The notes under the pieces are model-generated. The model was not told where the DNA came from. It ran no database searches and saw only the letters and a list, made by a program, of their open reading frames with translations. Both the position numbers and the translations under genes were made by a program. A stretch of DNA of 64,000 bases from an uncultured Eubacteriales bacterium (GTDB lineage Bacteria; Bacillota; Clostridia; Oscillospirales; CAG-272), in contig CAKRZE010000001.1 in assembly GCA_934432725.1 (NCBI GenBank), positions 124,001-188,000 on the forward strand, in the 5' to 3' direction. Positions 52,836-60,048 of the stretch are shown here, piece after piece (within the stretch, counting starts at the first letter, position 1; each line of letters begins with the position of its first letter).

Positions 52836-53548
52836 TGCGGATCGATAAATTCTTATCCGACATGGGAATTGCCACGCGAAAAGAAGCGGCGGTTCTCGCA
52901 AAAAAAGGCTGCATCACCGTGGACGGGATATGCATCAGCCGGGCAAATGAACATATTGACCCTGTTTGCCAGCGGATCTGTGTAAACGGCGTCGGAATCG
53001 ACTATACCCCATTCTTCTATCTGATGCTGCACAAGCCGGAGGGATATGTATCCTCCACCGATGACCCCGGAGCGCCCACGGTTCTGGAGCTTCTGCCCGA
53101 GCGCTACCGGCGTGTGGGATTGTTTCCGGCAGGACGGCTTGACCGCAATACAACCGGCTTTTTGCTTCTGACCAACAACGGTCCTTTGGCGCACCGCCTG
53201 CTCGCACCCGCGTCCCACGTTGCAAAGGAGTATGCCTTCCGCGTCAAATTTCCGCTGAGTGCCGAGGATGCGGACGAACTGCGGCGAGGAGTTGAGATCG
53301 AAGGCGGATATACCACGCTCCCCTGCTCGCTCACCGTTTCCGAATCGGATCCGAAAAGCGGAGTAATCACGCTGCATGAGGGAAAATACCATCAGATCAA
53401 GCTGATGATGAAGGCGGTTCACAATCAGATTCTTTCGCTCAGCCGCATTTCCTTTGCCGGCATTCCGCTTGACCCCGTTCTGAAGCCGGGAGAATTCCGC
53501 CCGCTCACCCCGCAGGAGGAAGAGCACCTGACGCACTCCGTTCCGTAA
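52835..53548 (+). CDS. 16S/23S rRNA pseudouridine synthase, RsuA/RluB family
   Basis: A 237-residue RNA-modifying enzyme. The N-terminal S4 domain (MRIDKFLSDMGIATRKEAAVLAKKG, 1-25, through about 50) binds RNA. The catalytic domain has MLHKPEGYVSS (64-74) and FPAGRLDRNTTGFLLLTNNG (97-116), with catalytic D103. KYHQIKLMMKAV near the C-terminus is the family's final motif. The length and short linker are closest to RsuA, which modifies U516 of 16S rRNA; RluB or RluE specificity cannot be excluded. The start at 52835 is supported by the S4 domain and the hairpin leader, although the frame is open from 52340. A terminator follows at 53555-53595. Confidence 0.9.
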   Translation: MRIDKFLSDMGIATRKEAAVLAKKGCITVDGICISRANEHIDPVCQRICVNGVGIDYTPFFYLMLHKPEGYVSSTDDPGAPTVLELLPERYRRVGLFPAGRLDRNTTGFLLLTNNGPLAHRLLAPASHVAKEYAFRVKFPLSAEDADELRRGVEIEGGYTTLPCSLTVSESDPKSGVITLHEGKYHQIKLMMKAVHNQILSLSRISFAGIPLDPVLKPGEFRPLTPQEEEHLTHSVP

Positions 53549-53554
53549 TGTCAT

Positions 53555-53595
53555 GCGGCAGAAGAGCCGGCAAAAGCTCTCCTGCCGCGTTTTTA
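53555..53595 (+). terminator. terminator of the pseudouridine synthase gene
   Basis: GCGGCAG-AAGAGC pairs with GCTCT-CCTGCCGC, followed by GTTTTTA. Confidence 0.8.
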
Positions 53596-53699
53596 TCCGG
53601 CTGTGCGAAGTCCTGTTCTTTCGTCCGGATCGGAGGCGGATCGCGCCCTGCCCCTCCGAATTTTGAAAGAACCTTTCGGCTTATCCTCCGCACGGAAGA

Positions 53700-55028
53700 T
53701 CAGTCAGGAACCTCCTCCTGCAATATGATCTGCATGAGCAGCTCCTCCCCCGCGCGGAATACCGTAACCGTCACAGTGTCGCCCGGCTTTTTTGTCTTCA
53801 TCAGAGCTCTGTAATCCTCCGCGGACTGAACCGCCGTGTCATCCACCGCCGTGATGAAATCTCCCTTGCTTATTCCTGCCTTCTCCGCCGCAGAGGAGGC
53901 GTCAACCGCCGTAATATAAATGCCGGTCTTTGACAGCTGATCCTTCACACGGGTTCCGAGCAGACGCAAATAATATTGGTAAGCCTCCGAAGCATCCGTA
54001 TAGGAAATGCCGAGCGTAGCCCGCCCCCTGATATAGCCGTACCGGATAAGATCATCTGCGCTTTCCGCCGCCTGATTGACCGGCACGCAGAAGCCGAGTC
54101 CCTCTACGCTTGATGCGGCATACTTTGCCGTCACGATTCCGATCACCTGACCGTATGCGTTAAAGGCGGGACCTCCGGAGTTCCCGGAATTGACTGCGGC
54201 ATCGATCTGAAACATTTCAATCGGACCGTCGCCTGTGTCGATTTCCCTTCCCAACGCCGAAATAATTCCGCGCGTCATTGTATAGGTCAGCTCTCCCAGC
54301 GGGTTTCCGATGATCACAACATCCTCTCCGACTGCAATGGAATCGGCATCGCCGAGTGTAACCGCGCGCAATCCGGAAGCGTTGATTTTCAGAACGGCAA
54401 TGTCGTTTTCCGTATCCGCACCGATGCGTGTTCCCTCATAAACCGTTCCGTCGTAAAGGGTCACCGTGTACGTGCTTCCGTTCTCGATCACATGGTGATT
54501 GGTCAGAATATAACCGTCCTCCGAGATAATAAAGCCGGTACCCGTGCTTGCCGAAGCCGAAACCTGCCCGAATATATTGGTGGTGGTCCCCTCCGTTGTG
54601 ATTCCGACGACGGAATGCACATTTTCGGCATATATTTCACTTGCGCTCTTGGTGTCGCCGGATGCAGCCCGAAGCTGCGCAGAAAGGCGGATGCCGTTCG
54701 CCTCATGATTATCCGCGCTGCTTCCGGAGGAATCGGTTCGGCTCTGCTCCATTCCGCCGGAGGATGCATCTTCCGTTTCCGCAGCCTCCGTGCGGAGCGT
54801 TTCCGCTGCGCCTGTGTCCGCCGTATGCTTCGGAATCAGAAACGAAGCTCCGACTCCCGCCGCAAAGCAGACCGCACATGCAAGAAGCGCTGACAGCAAA
54901 CGTCTCTTCCTTGTTCTCTTTCCGCTCAAGCCGGATCCGGAATACCGTCCGGCCTCCCCTGCTGTCTCCGAAAAGCAGCTGCGTCCCTCCGGATTCCCGG
55001 TGTGCGTTCCATTCTGATCATAATTCAT
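53700..55028 (-). CDS. HtrA/DegP-type S1C serine protease with PDZ domain
   Basis: A 442-residue membrane-anchored protease that handles misfolded envelope proteins. A hydrophilic cytoplasmic N-terminus with a basic stretch (GKRTRKRR) precedes one helix (LLSALLACAVCFAAGVGASFLI, about 38-59). A Ser/Thr/Glu-rich linker follows, then the trypsin-like domain with LTNHHVIENG (His), ENDIAVLKI (Asp) and NSGNSGGPAFN (Ser). The C-terminal PDZ domain includes AGISKGDFITAVDDTAVQSAEDYRALM. All three catalytic residues are present. The ATG at 55028 has GGGGGC nine bases upstream; upstream in-frame ATGs at 55103 and 55100 with GGGG are an alternative. Transcription is monocistronic and convergent with the pseudouridine synthase gene. 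Confidence 0.92.
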   Translation of the reverse strand: MNYDQNGTHTGNPEGRSCFSETAGEAGRYSGSGLSGKRTRKRRLLSALLACAVCFAAGVGASFLIPKHTADTGAAETLRTEAAETEDASSGGMEQSRTDSSGSSADNHEANGIRLSAQLRAASGDTKSASEIYAENVHSVVGITTEGTTTNIFGQVSASASTGTGFIISEDGYILTNHHVIENGSTYTVTLYDGTVYEGTRIGADTENDIAVLKINASGLRAVTLGDADSIAVGEDVVIIGNPLGELTYTMTRGIISALGREIDTGDGPIEMFQIDAAVNSGNSGGPAFNAYGQVIGIVTAKYAASSVEGLGFCVPVNQAAESADDLIRYGYIRGRATLGISYTDASEAYQYYLRLLGTRVKDQLSKTGIYITAVDASSAAEKAGISKGDFITAVDDTAVQSAEDYRALMKTKKPGDTVTVTVFRAGEELLMQIILQEEVPD

Positions 55029-55205
55029 CGCGTTCCGCCCCCTCAGTTTTTTCGCTTCGTGTACGGTCTGACGGCTTTTTCCGTCTTTTATCGTATTCAT
55101 CATATCCCCTGAAGCTTGCCTCAAGTATAACCCTGCCATCTGAAGACCGTGTGACGGAAGCCTGAAGACAAGCAAAAAAACACATGATTATTTTCCCCGC
55201 CGCCC

Positions 55206-55234
55206 TTGTTATTTTTTGCGGAATTGTGTATAAT
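55206..55234 (+). promoter_or_regulatory. promoter of the AEC transporter gene
   Basis: TTGTTA (55206-55211), 17-bp spacer, TATAAT (55229-55234), with a TGTG just before the -10. The 165-nt leader holds no recognised element. Confidence 0.65.
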
Positions 55235-55398
55235 ACACGTAAGGAACATACCGATACATATCCGTCAAGGCAAAAGCGCCTGCGGTCCGTTTTCAGAGGA
55301 TACCTCCCGCCGCCTGCACAAAAGTGCCTCTGACAGCCCGGTCGGCACAGCCCTTGCGGAATTGTCCGTCGATTCTGTGTCTCATCAAGGAGCCGTTT

Positions 55399-56355
55399 AT
55401 GCTTGACAGCTTTCTTTACAGCATTCAGGTCATTTTCCCCATATTTTTTCTTGTGTTTCTCGGGTGGCTTTTCGGAAGGCTCGGCATGCTCTCCTCCGCA
55501 TTTTTCCGGGATGCCAACCGCTTTGTCTTCAAGGTGACGCTTCCGGTTACACTGTATCTGGAGATTCTGTCCTGCGGACTTCCCTCCTCGGGCGGAAAGC
55601 TCCTTTTATACGTGATTTCCGGCATTCTCGCACTGTTTCTGGTTCTGACACTGACGGTTCCTATGCTGATCCGCAACAATGACAGACGCGGCGCATTTAT
55701 TCAGGGGGTATACCGCTCCAATATTGCGATCCTCGGTGTCCCCTTGATTGAGAACATGTTCGGCAATCGGGGCATATCCGTTCTTTCTGTTGTCATGCCG
55801 TTTTCCATTATCCTGTACAATATTCTTGCCGTTGTAATCCTCAGCATTTTTGCACCTGCCGACAAGAAAAAGAAACCCGCAGAGCTGTTTCGCTCCATCA
55901 TCCGAAGCGTTATCACGAACCCATTGATTATCGGCATTGTGCTCGCTCTTATGACCGCGCTGCTTCACATCAGGCTCCCGGTGCTTGCCGAGAAGAGCCT
56001 CCGCTATCTTTCCGGACTGACCATGCCGCTTGCCCTTATGACGCTTGGTGCAACCTTTTCCGTACACAAGCTCAAGGGGCGCATTTCCATGGCAATATCC
56101 GCATCTCTGCTTCGGACCGTCATCGTCCCGCTGCTGTTTGTGACAGCCGGCGCACTTTTCGGCTTCCGCGATGCAGAGCTTGGCGTCATTTTTGTGGTAT
56201 TTGCAAGTCCGACAGCTGTTTCAAGCTATATTATGGCGGAAAACATGGGCTCCGACCATGAGCTTGCGGGACAGATTGTTCTGATCACCACGCTCCTGTC
56301 CCTGTTCACCCTGTTTGCCGGAACATTTCTTCTGAAACAGATGCAGCTGATCTGA
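55399..56355 (+). CDS. AEC (auxin efflux carrier) family transporter
   Basis: A 318-residue membrane protein with about ten predicted helices in two halves of five, the plan of the AEC family. Landmarks are IFPIFFLVFLGWLFGRLGML (about 11-30), FKVTLPVTLYLEIL (about 47-60), RSNIAILGVPLIENMFG (about 111-127) and the second-half repeat LSGLTMPLALMTLGATFS (about 206-223). Bacterial members move organic acids such as malate or malonate. No dicarboxylate enzymes are adjacent, so the substrate is unknown. AAGGAG precedes the ATG at 55399; the earlier in-frame start at 55324 is weaker. Confidence 0.88.
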   Translation: MLDSFLYSIQVIFPIFFLVFLGWLFGRLGMLSSAFFRDANRFVFKVTLPVTLYLEILSCGLPSSGGKLLLYVISGILALFLVLTLTVPMLIRNNDRRGAFIQGVYRSNIAILGVPLIENMFGNRGISVLSVVMPFSIILYNILAVVILSIFAPADKKKKPAELFRSIIRSVITNPLIIGIVLALMTALLHIRLPVLAEKSLRYLSGLTMPLALMTLGATFSVHKLKGRISMAISASLLRTVIVPLLFVTAGALFGFRDAELGVIFVVFASPTAVSSYIMAENMGSDHELAGQIVLITTLLSLFTLFAGTFLLKQMQLI

Positions 56356-56406
56356 GCGGCTTGGAAACTGTGCATTTCCGATTGAAATTTTATAGAATTA
56401 AATAAG

Positions 56407-56450
56407 AAAGGGTGCCTTCGGCAGCGAAGGCTTACGGTACTTATGTATTA
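56407..56450 (+). promoter_or_regulatory. hairpin-bridged Shine-Dalgarno leader of the SIS-domain gene
   Basis: AAAGGG (56407-56412), then GCCTTCG (56414-56420) pairs perfectly with CGAAGGC (56425-56431) around GCAG, then TTACGGTAC. An out-of-frame ATG at 56443 opens a six-codon frame that ends at 56463, overlapping the true starts at 56450 and 56453. Confidence 0.7.
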
Positions 56451-57490
56451 TGATGAATCTTGAAAAAGAAATCCGGGAGCAGCCGGACGTTTTGTCTGCG
56501 GTTCTTGTCTGCAATGAATCGGTTTATGCCGAGCTGCTTCGTCAGATCCGGCTGAAAAATCCTCGGAATGTTTATTTTGCCGCACGCGGCACCTCGGACC
56601 ATGCCTGCATCTTTGCACAGTATCTGTTCGCCCTGTATCTCGGAATCCCCTGCGGGCTTTCCACCCCCTCCGCAATCTCGCAGTACGGCGCCAGAATCAA
56701 CTATGCGGATTCTCTCGTGATCGGCGTTTCCCAGTCCGGAGCCGCCGAAGACGTGATGTCTGTCCTGAATGATGCCAAGCAGAGCGGTGCAATCACGGTT
56801 GCCGTCACCAATACAAAGGATTCTCCGCTGGCAAAAATGGCGGATTTTCATCTTGACTGCTGTGCGGGTCCCGAACTGAGCATCGCCGCAACCAAAACCT
56901 TTACGGCGCAGATGTACCTGCTTGCCGGTCTTGCTGCGCGCTGGAGCGAATCAAAGGTGCTGACGGACGAGCTTGCGCTTGTGCCGCAAACGGTTGAACA
57001 TGCGCTGCGGACGCTCCCGGATCAGCTGCATGCCATCATTTCCGATTACCGAAACATGAAAAACGGTGTTGTGCTCGGCAGAGGCATGATGTATCCGATC
57101 GCACTGGAGGGCGCCCTTAAGATTCTTGAAACCAACCGGCTCCGCATGAAGGGCTATTCGGTGTCGGACTTTTATCACGGTCCGTTTGCACAGCTGTCCG
57201 GCGATGAAACAGTGTTTCTTCTTGCGGGAGCAGGTCCGTGCTTCAATGACTCCATGGCAATGCTGAAAAAGCTGAATGATAATCAGATCAAAACCGTTGT
57301 CATCACCGATGCGGAAGCGCTCACGGAGCCTGCCGCGCAGGTCCTTCGTCTGCCGGAAACAGGCTCGGACGTTGTCTCGGCATTTTCCTCGGCTGTCGCC
57401 ATGCAGCTTTTTGCCGCAATGCTGGCACAGACCCGGGGAATTGATCCGGATCAGAGCAAGGTCCTGAAAAAGGTCACTGTCACCAAATAA
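56450..57490 (+). CDS. stand-alone SIS-domain sugar isomerase/deaminase-like protein (GlmS C-terminal-like)
   Basis: A 346-residue protein with two SIS domains and no glutaminase domain. Domain 1 has FAARGTSDHACIFAQY (about 44-59), VSQSGAAEDVM (about 92-102) and AGPELSIAATKTFTAQ (about 141-156). Domain 2 has VLGRGMMYPIALEGALKILE (about 205-224), the Lys-rich segment and YHGPFAQLSG (about 242-251). The arrangement equals the isomerase half of GlmS and stand-alone proteins such as FrlB or AgaS, which act on fructosamine- or amino-sugar-6-phosphates, probably with free ammonia or in the deaminating direction. The substrate is not determinable. Starts at 56450 and 56453 are equivalent. Confidence 0.82.
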   Translation: MMNLEKEIREQPDVLSAVLVCNESVYAELLRQIRLKNPRNVYFAARGTSDHACIFAQYLFALYLGIPCGLSTPSAISQYGARINYADSLVIGVSQSGAAEDVMSVLNDAKQSGAITVAVTNTKDSPLAKMADFHLDCCAGPELSIAATKTFTAQMYLLAGLAARWSESKVLTDELALVPQTVEHALRTLPDQLHAIISDYRNMKNGVVLGRGMMYPIALEGALKILETNRLRMKGYSVSDFYHGPFAQLSGDETVFLLAGAGPCFNDSMAMLKKLNDNQIKTVVITDAEALTEPAAQVLRLPETGSDVVSAFSSAVAMQLFAAMLAQTRGIDPDQSKVLKKVTVTK

Positions 57491-57537
57491 AGCCGACACG
57501 ATTTTTGATTTTTTTACATGCAAAAATGAAAATCCCC

Positions 57538-57665
57538 TTTTCAACCGCACATTCCTATGGTATAATAAATGCGGATAACATTTTCCGAATAGGTGCAACT
57601 GGTCTGCCGCATTTTGCGAATTTGCCGGCTTTGCCGTCAAATTCAAGAGGCTTTACTTGAATTTA
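57538..57665 (+). repeat. intergenic promoter module B (dispersed copy)
   Basis: TTTTCA (57538-57543), 17 bp, TATAAT (57561-57566), then AAATGCGGATAACATTTTCC, TCTGCCGCATTTTGCG and the AATTTGCCGGC dyad. It matches 38436-38557 (minus) and 59374-59470. A CTGTACATC/GATGTACAG hairpin follows at about 57690-57730. It lies upstream of prs in the same direction. Confidence 0.7.
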
Positions 57666-57902
57666 TGGATAATGTATCCGGTTTTATCTGTACATCGGTA
57701 CGGCGGCAGCGTACCTGCCCTGATGTACAGTGCAAATGATGCTCCCCGGACCTGCGGCAGATGCATATATCCCTGAGCAGATGGCGCGGATATCTGATTT
57801 GCCCGCCCACGTCTGGATGTGTTTTTTCGGTTTCAAAGCTTTTTCATACGCCGAAAAGCGGTTTTTGTACACAAAACAATGTCAGCTCATCAATGATTTT
57901 GA

Positions 57903-57942
57903 AGAAAGGAATCCGCACCGGTGTGCGGATCGGGTATTTTCA
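57903..57942 (+). promoter_or_regulatory. hairpin-bridged Shine-Dalgarno leader of prs
   Basis: AGAAAGGA (57903-57910), then ATCCGCAC (57911-57918) pairs perfectly with GTGCGGAT (57923-57930) around CGGT. Eleven bases follow to the ATG at 57942. The stem sequence is unlike the other leaders, but the architecture is identical. Confidence 0.75.
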
Positions 57943-59060
57943 TGAACAGTGCTTTATACGGAGAACTCAGCGTAATCGGAACCTGCGGCTGTGAGCAGTT
58001 TCTGAAGAAGGTTGATTCTTATCTGCGCGAATGGCGCGGATCGGACAGCTCTTTTATTACTGTACCGGAGTGCAAAAGGTTCGGTTCCGGTGAAGCAAAG
58101 GCGATGCTGCATGATTCCCTTCGCGGCTATGACGTATACATTGTCGCCGACATGTATAACTACGGTGTCAAATACCGGATGTACGGCGCGGAATATCCGA
58201 TGAGCCCGGATGACCATTTTCAGGATCTGAAACGCATTATCAATGCAATTGCAGGAAAAGCGCGCCGCATTTCTGTCGTCATGCCGATGATGTATGAAAG
58301 CCGCCAGGACAAGCGTCATATGCGTGAGTCTCTGGACTGCGCCATGGCATTGCAGGAGCTTGAGAACATGGGAGTCTCCAACATCCTGACCTTTGACGTT
58401 CATAACATCGGCGTACAGAACGCGATCCCCCTGATCGGCTTTGACAATATCAAATGTACATATCAGATGATCAAGGCTTTGGTTCGCGTGGAGCCGGACA
58501 TTGTCGTGGATGCGGACAACCTGATGGTCGTTTCTCCGGATGAAGGCGGAATGGAACGCTGCATCTATTATTCCTCCGTGCTCGGCTGCGACCTCGGCAT
58601 GTTCTACAAGCGCCGTGACTACACGATTGTTGTAAACGGAAAAAATCCGATCGTTGCGCATGAATATCTCGGCAGACCGGTTGAGGGAAAGGATGTTATC
58701 ATTGTTGACGATATCATCTCCTCCGGTGAATCCATGATGGATGTCGCATATCAGCTGAAGCAGCGCGGAGCAAAACGGATTTTTATCTTTGCGACCTTTG
58801 GTCTGTTCTGTGAGGGACTTGAAACGATTGATGCAGCATATCGCGCCGGCAATTTCACCAAGATCTTTACAACAAACCTGGTATACCGCAGTCCTGAGCT
58901 GCTTGCACGTCCATGGTATACGGAGGTTGACCTGAGCAAATATGTGGCGCTTTTGATCGATACCCTGAACCATGATGAAACGATCAATCATGTGCTGAAC
59001 CCCGGCGAGAAAATCAAGGCATTGCTTGAGCGGCACAAATCAGCTCTTGAGCATTCTTAA
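57942..59060 (+). CDS. prs: ribose-phosphate pyrophosphokinase (long clostridial form)
   Basis: This enzyme makes PRPP from ribose-5-phosphate and ATP for purine, pyrimidine, His and Trp synthesis. The 372-residue protein is about 55 residues longer than classical Prs. The catalytic flexible loop appears as MMYESRQDKRHMRES (about 111-125), equivalent to the PYARQDRK segment. TFDVHNIGVQN corresponds to the D-x-H metal site, and VIIVDDIISSGES (about 251-263) is the PRPP-binding motif. Additional segments (MYGAEYPMSPDDHFQDL; ELLARPWYTEVDLS) distinguish the long form. The ATG at 57942 is supported by the hairpin leader; a GTG at 57921 inside the hairpin is in frame but unlikely. A terminator follows at 59125-59153. 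Confidence 0.88.
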   Translation: MNSALYGELSVIGTCGCEQFLKKVDSYLREWRGSDSSFITVPECKRFGSGEAKAMLHDSLRGYDVYIVADMYNYGVKYRMYGAEYPMSPDDHFQDLKRIINAIAGKARRISVVMPMMYESRQDKRHMRESLDCAMALQELENMGVSNILTFDVHNIGVQNAIPLIGFDNIKCTYQMIKALVRVEPDIVVDADNLMVVSPDEGGMERCIYYSSVLGCDLGMFYKRRDYTIVVNGKNPIVAHEYLGRPVEGKDVIIVDDIISSGESMMDVAYQLKQRGAKRIFIFATFGLFCEGLETIDAAYRAGNFTKIFTTNLVYRSPELLARPWYTEVDLSKYVALLIDTLNHDETINHVLNPGEKIKALLERHKSALEHS

Positions 59061-59124
59061 GACTTTTGTTCATTCGATCTGTAATTCTGCCTGAAGGATA
59101 TCAGGTTTATACACAAAAAATCAG

Positions 59125-59153
59125 CCCGCTATCGAACCGATGGCGGGTCTTTT
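59125..59153 (+). terminator. terminator of prs
   Basis: CCCGC-T-ATCG pairs with CGAT-G-GCGGG around AAC, followed by TCTTTTG. Confidence 0.85.
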
Positions 59154-59225
59154 GTTCGGCGCCCGCAAGTGATTTACGAAAACCGGCATATGTTGACGTT
59201 TTCATAGAATATCAGCTTTCCAGCC

Positions 59226-59720
59226 TTGAAATTTTCCCTATATTATGGTATAATAACCGCAGGAAGGGCTGCCGAGCATCCCTTCGCGGCTGACGCCTCT
59301 CCGTGCTTCGCACGGCTGCGGCATTGACGGCTTCGCAAAAATGTCTGTGCAAGCACACATTTTTGCTTCATGATATAATAAATGTGGATAACAATCGCAC
59401 GACAGGCGCAGTTAATCTGCCGCATTCTGCGAATTTGCCGGCTTTGCCGTCAAATTCATGACATCTTGCTTCAATCTGTAGTATAATACGCACAGGAAAT
59501 CCTCTGCCGAGGCTTTCCGGGGCTTGACAGCCCACAGCGCGGCGCTTTGCCGCGCGTGCTCCTTGACGGGCGGCGTAAAAATGTTTGTGCAAGCACACAT
59601 TTTTACTTGCGGTTTAATACGCACAGGAAACCCTCTGCCGAGGCTTTCCGGGGCTTGACAGCCCTCAGCGCGGCGCTTTGCCGCGCGTGCTCCTTGACGA
59701 GCGGCGTAAAAACACCACAT
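59226..59720 (+). repeat. tandem array of promoter-headed modules (candidate small-RNA array)
   Basis: Four modules in direct orientation. Module A opens with TTGAAA-17-TATAAT (59226-59254), contains a CCGTG-CTTCG-CACGG stem and ends in AAAAATGT/ACATTTTT (59337-59364). Module B has its -10 at 59374-59379 and the AATTTGCCGGC dyad. Module C has ATGACA (59458-59463), 18 bp and TATAAT (59482-59487), a GCGCGGCG/CCGCGC stem and the same AAAAATGT/ACATTTTT end (59577-59604). Module D (-10 TTTAAT, 59613) is nearly identical to C over about 97 bp but lacks the final dyad. No coding frame is conserved between modules. Confidence 0.75.
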
Positions 59721-60048
59721 CCTCCTCATTTTATCATATCCGGCTGAAAACTGTCCGGCATCTTGTACCGTAACGCACCCTGCACAAGGCAAGAAAAACT
59801 CTGCGGCAGCAGGCGCTCCGACCGCATGCAGATTCTGCCCACAATGTCTCGGCAGAAATTTCATATCCTTTTTCGCCAACCATATTTCGTTTCAGCAACC
59901 GATTCATCCACGGACATTTATATACTCAACCTCTGTTTTCAAAGTGCAAAGCTGCTCTGCCGCACAGTTGCAAGCAGTACAGTATTCAACTGCGGCATTC
60001 AAACCAACTGAAGCCATCACCGGCATACGCAAGAAAGGAATTTAGCAT
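59721..60048. other. region between the module array and the P-type ATPase gene
   Basis: No gene could be supported. Transcription of the ATPase gene probably begins in or after the module array; no other good promoter was found. Confidence 0.35.

Noticed and set aside
59380..59396. GTGGATAACAATCGCAC in module B, similar to one half of a lac operator
   Set aside because: The symmetry is incomplete, no LacI-type regulator is in the window, and the similarity covers about ten bases, so it is probably coincidental.
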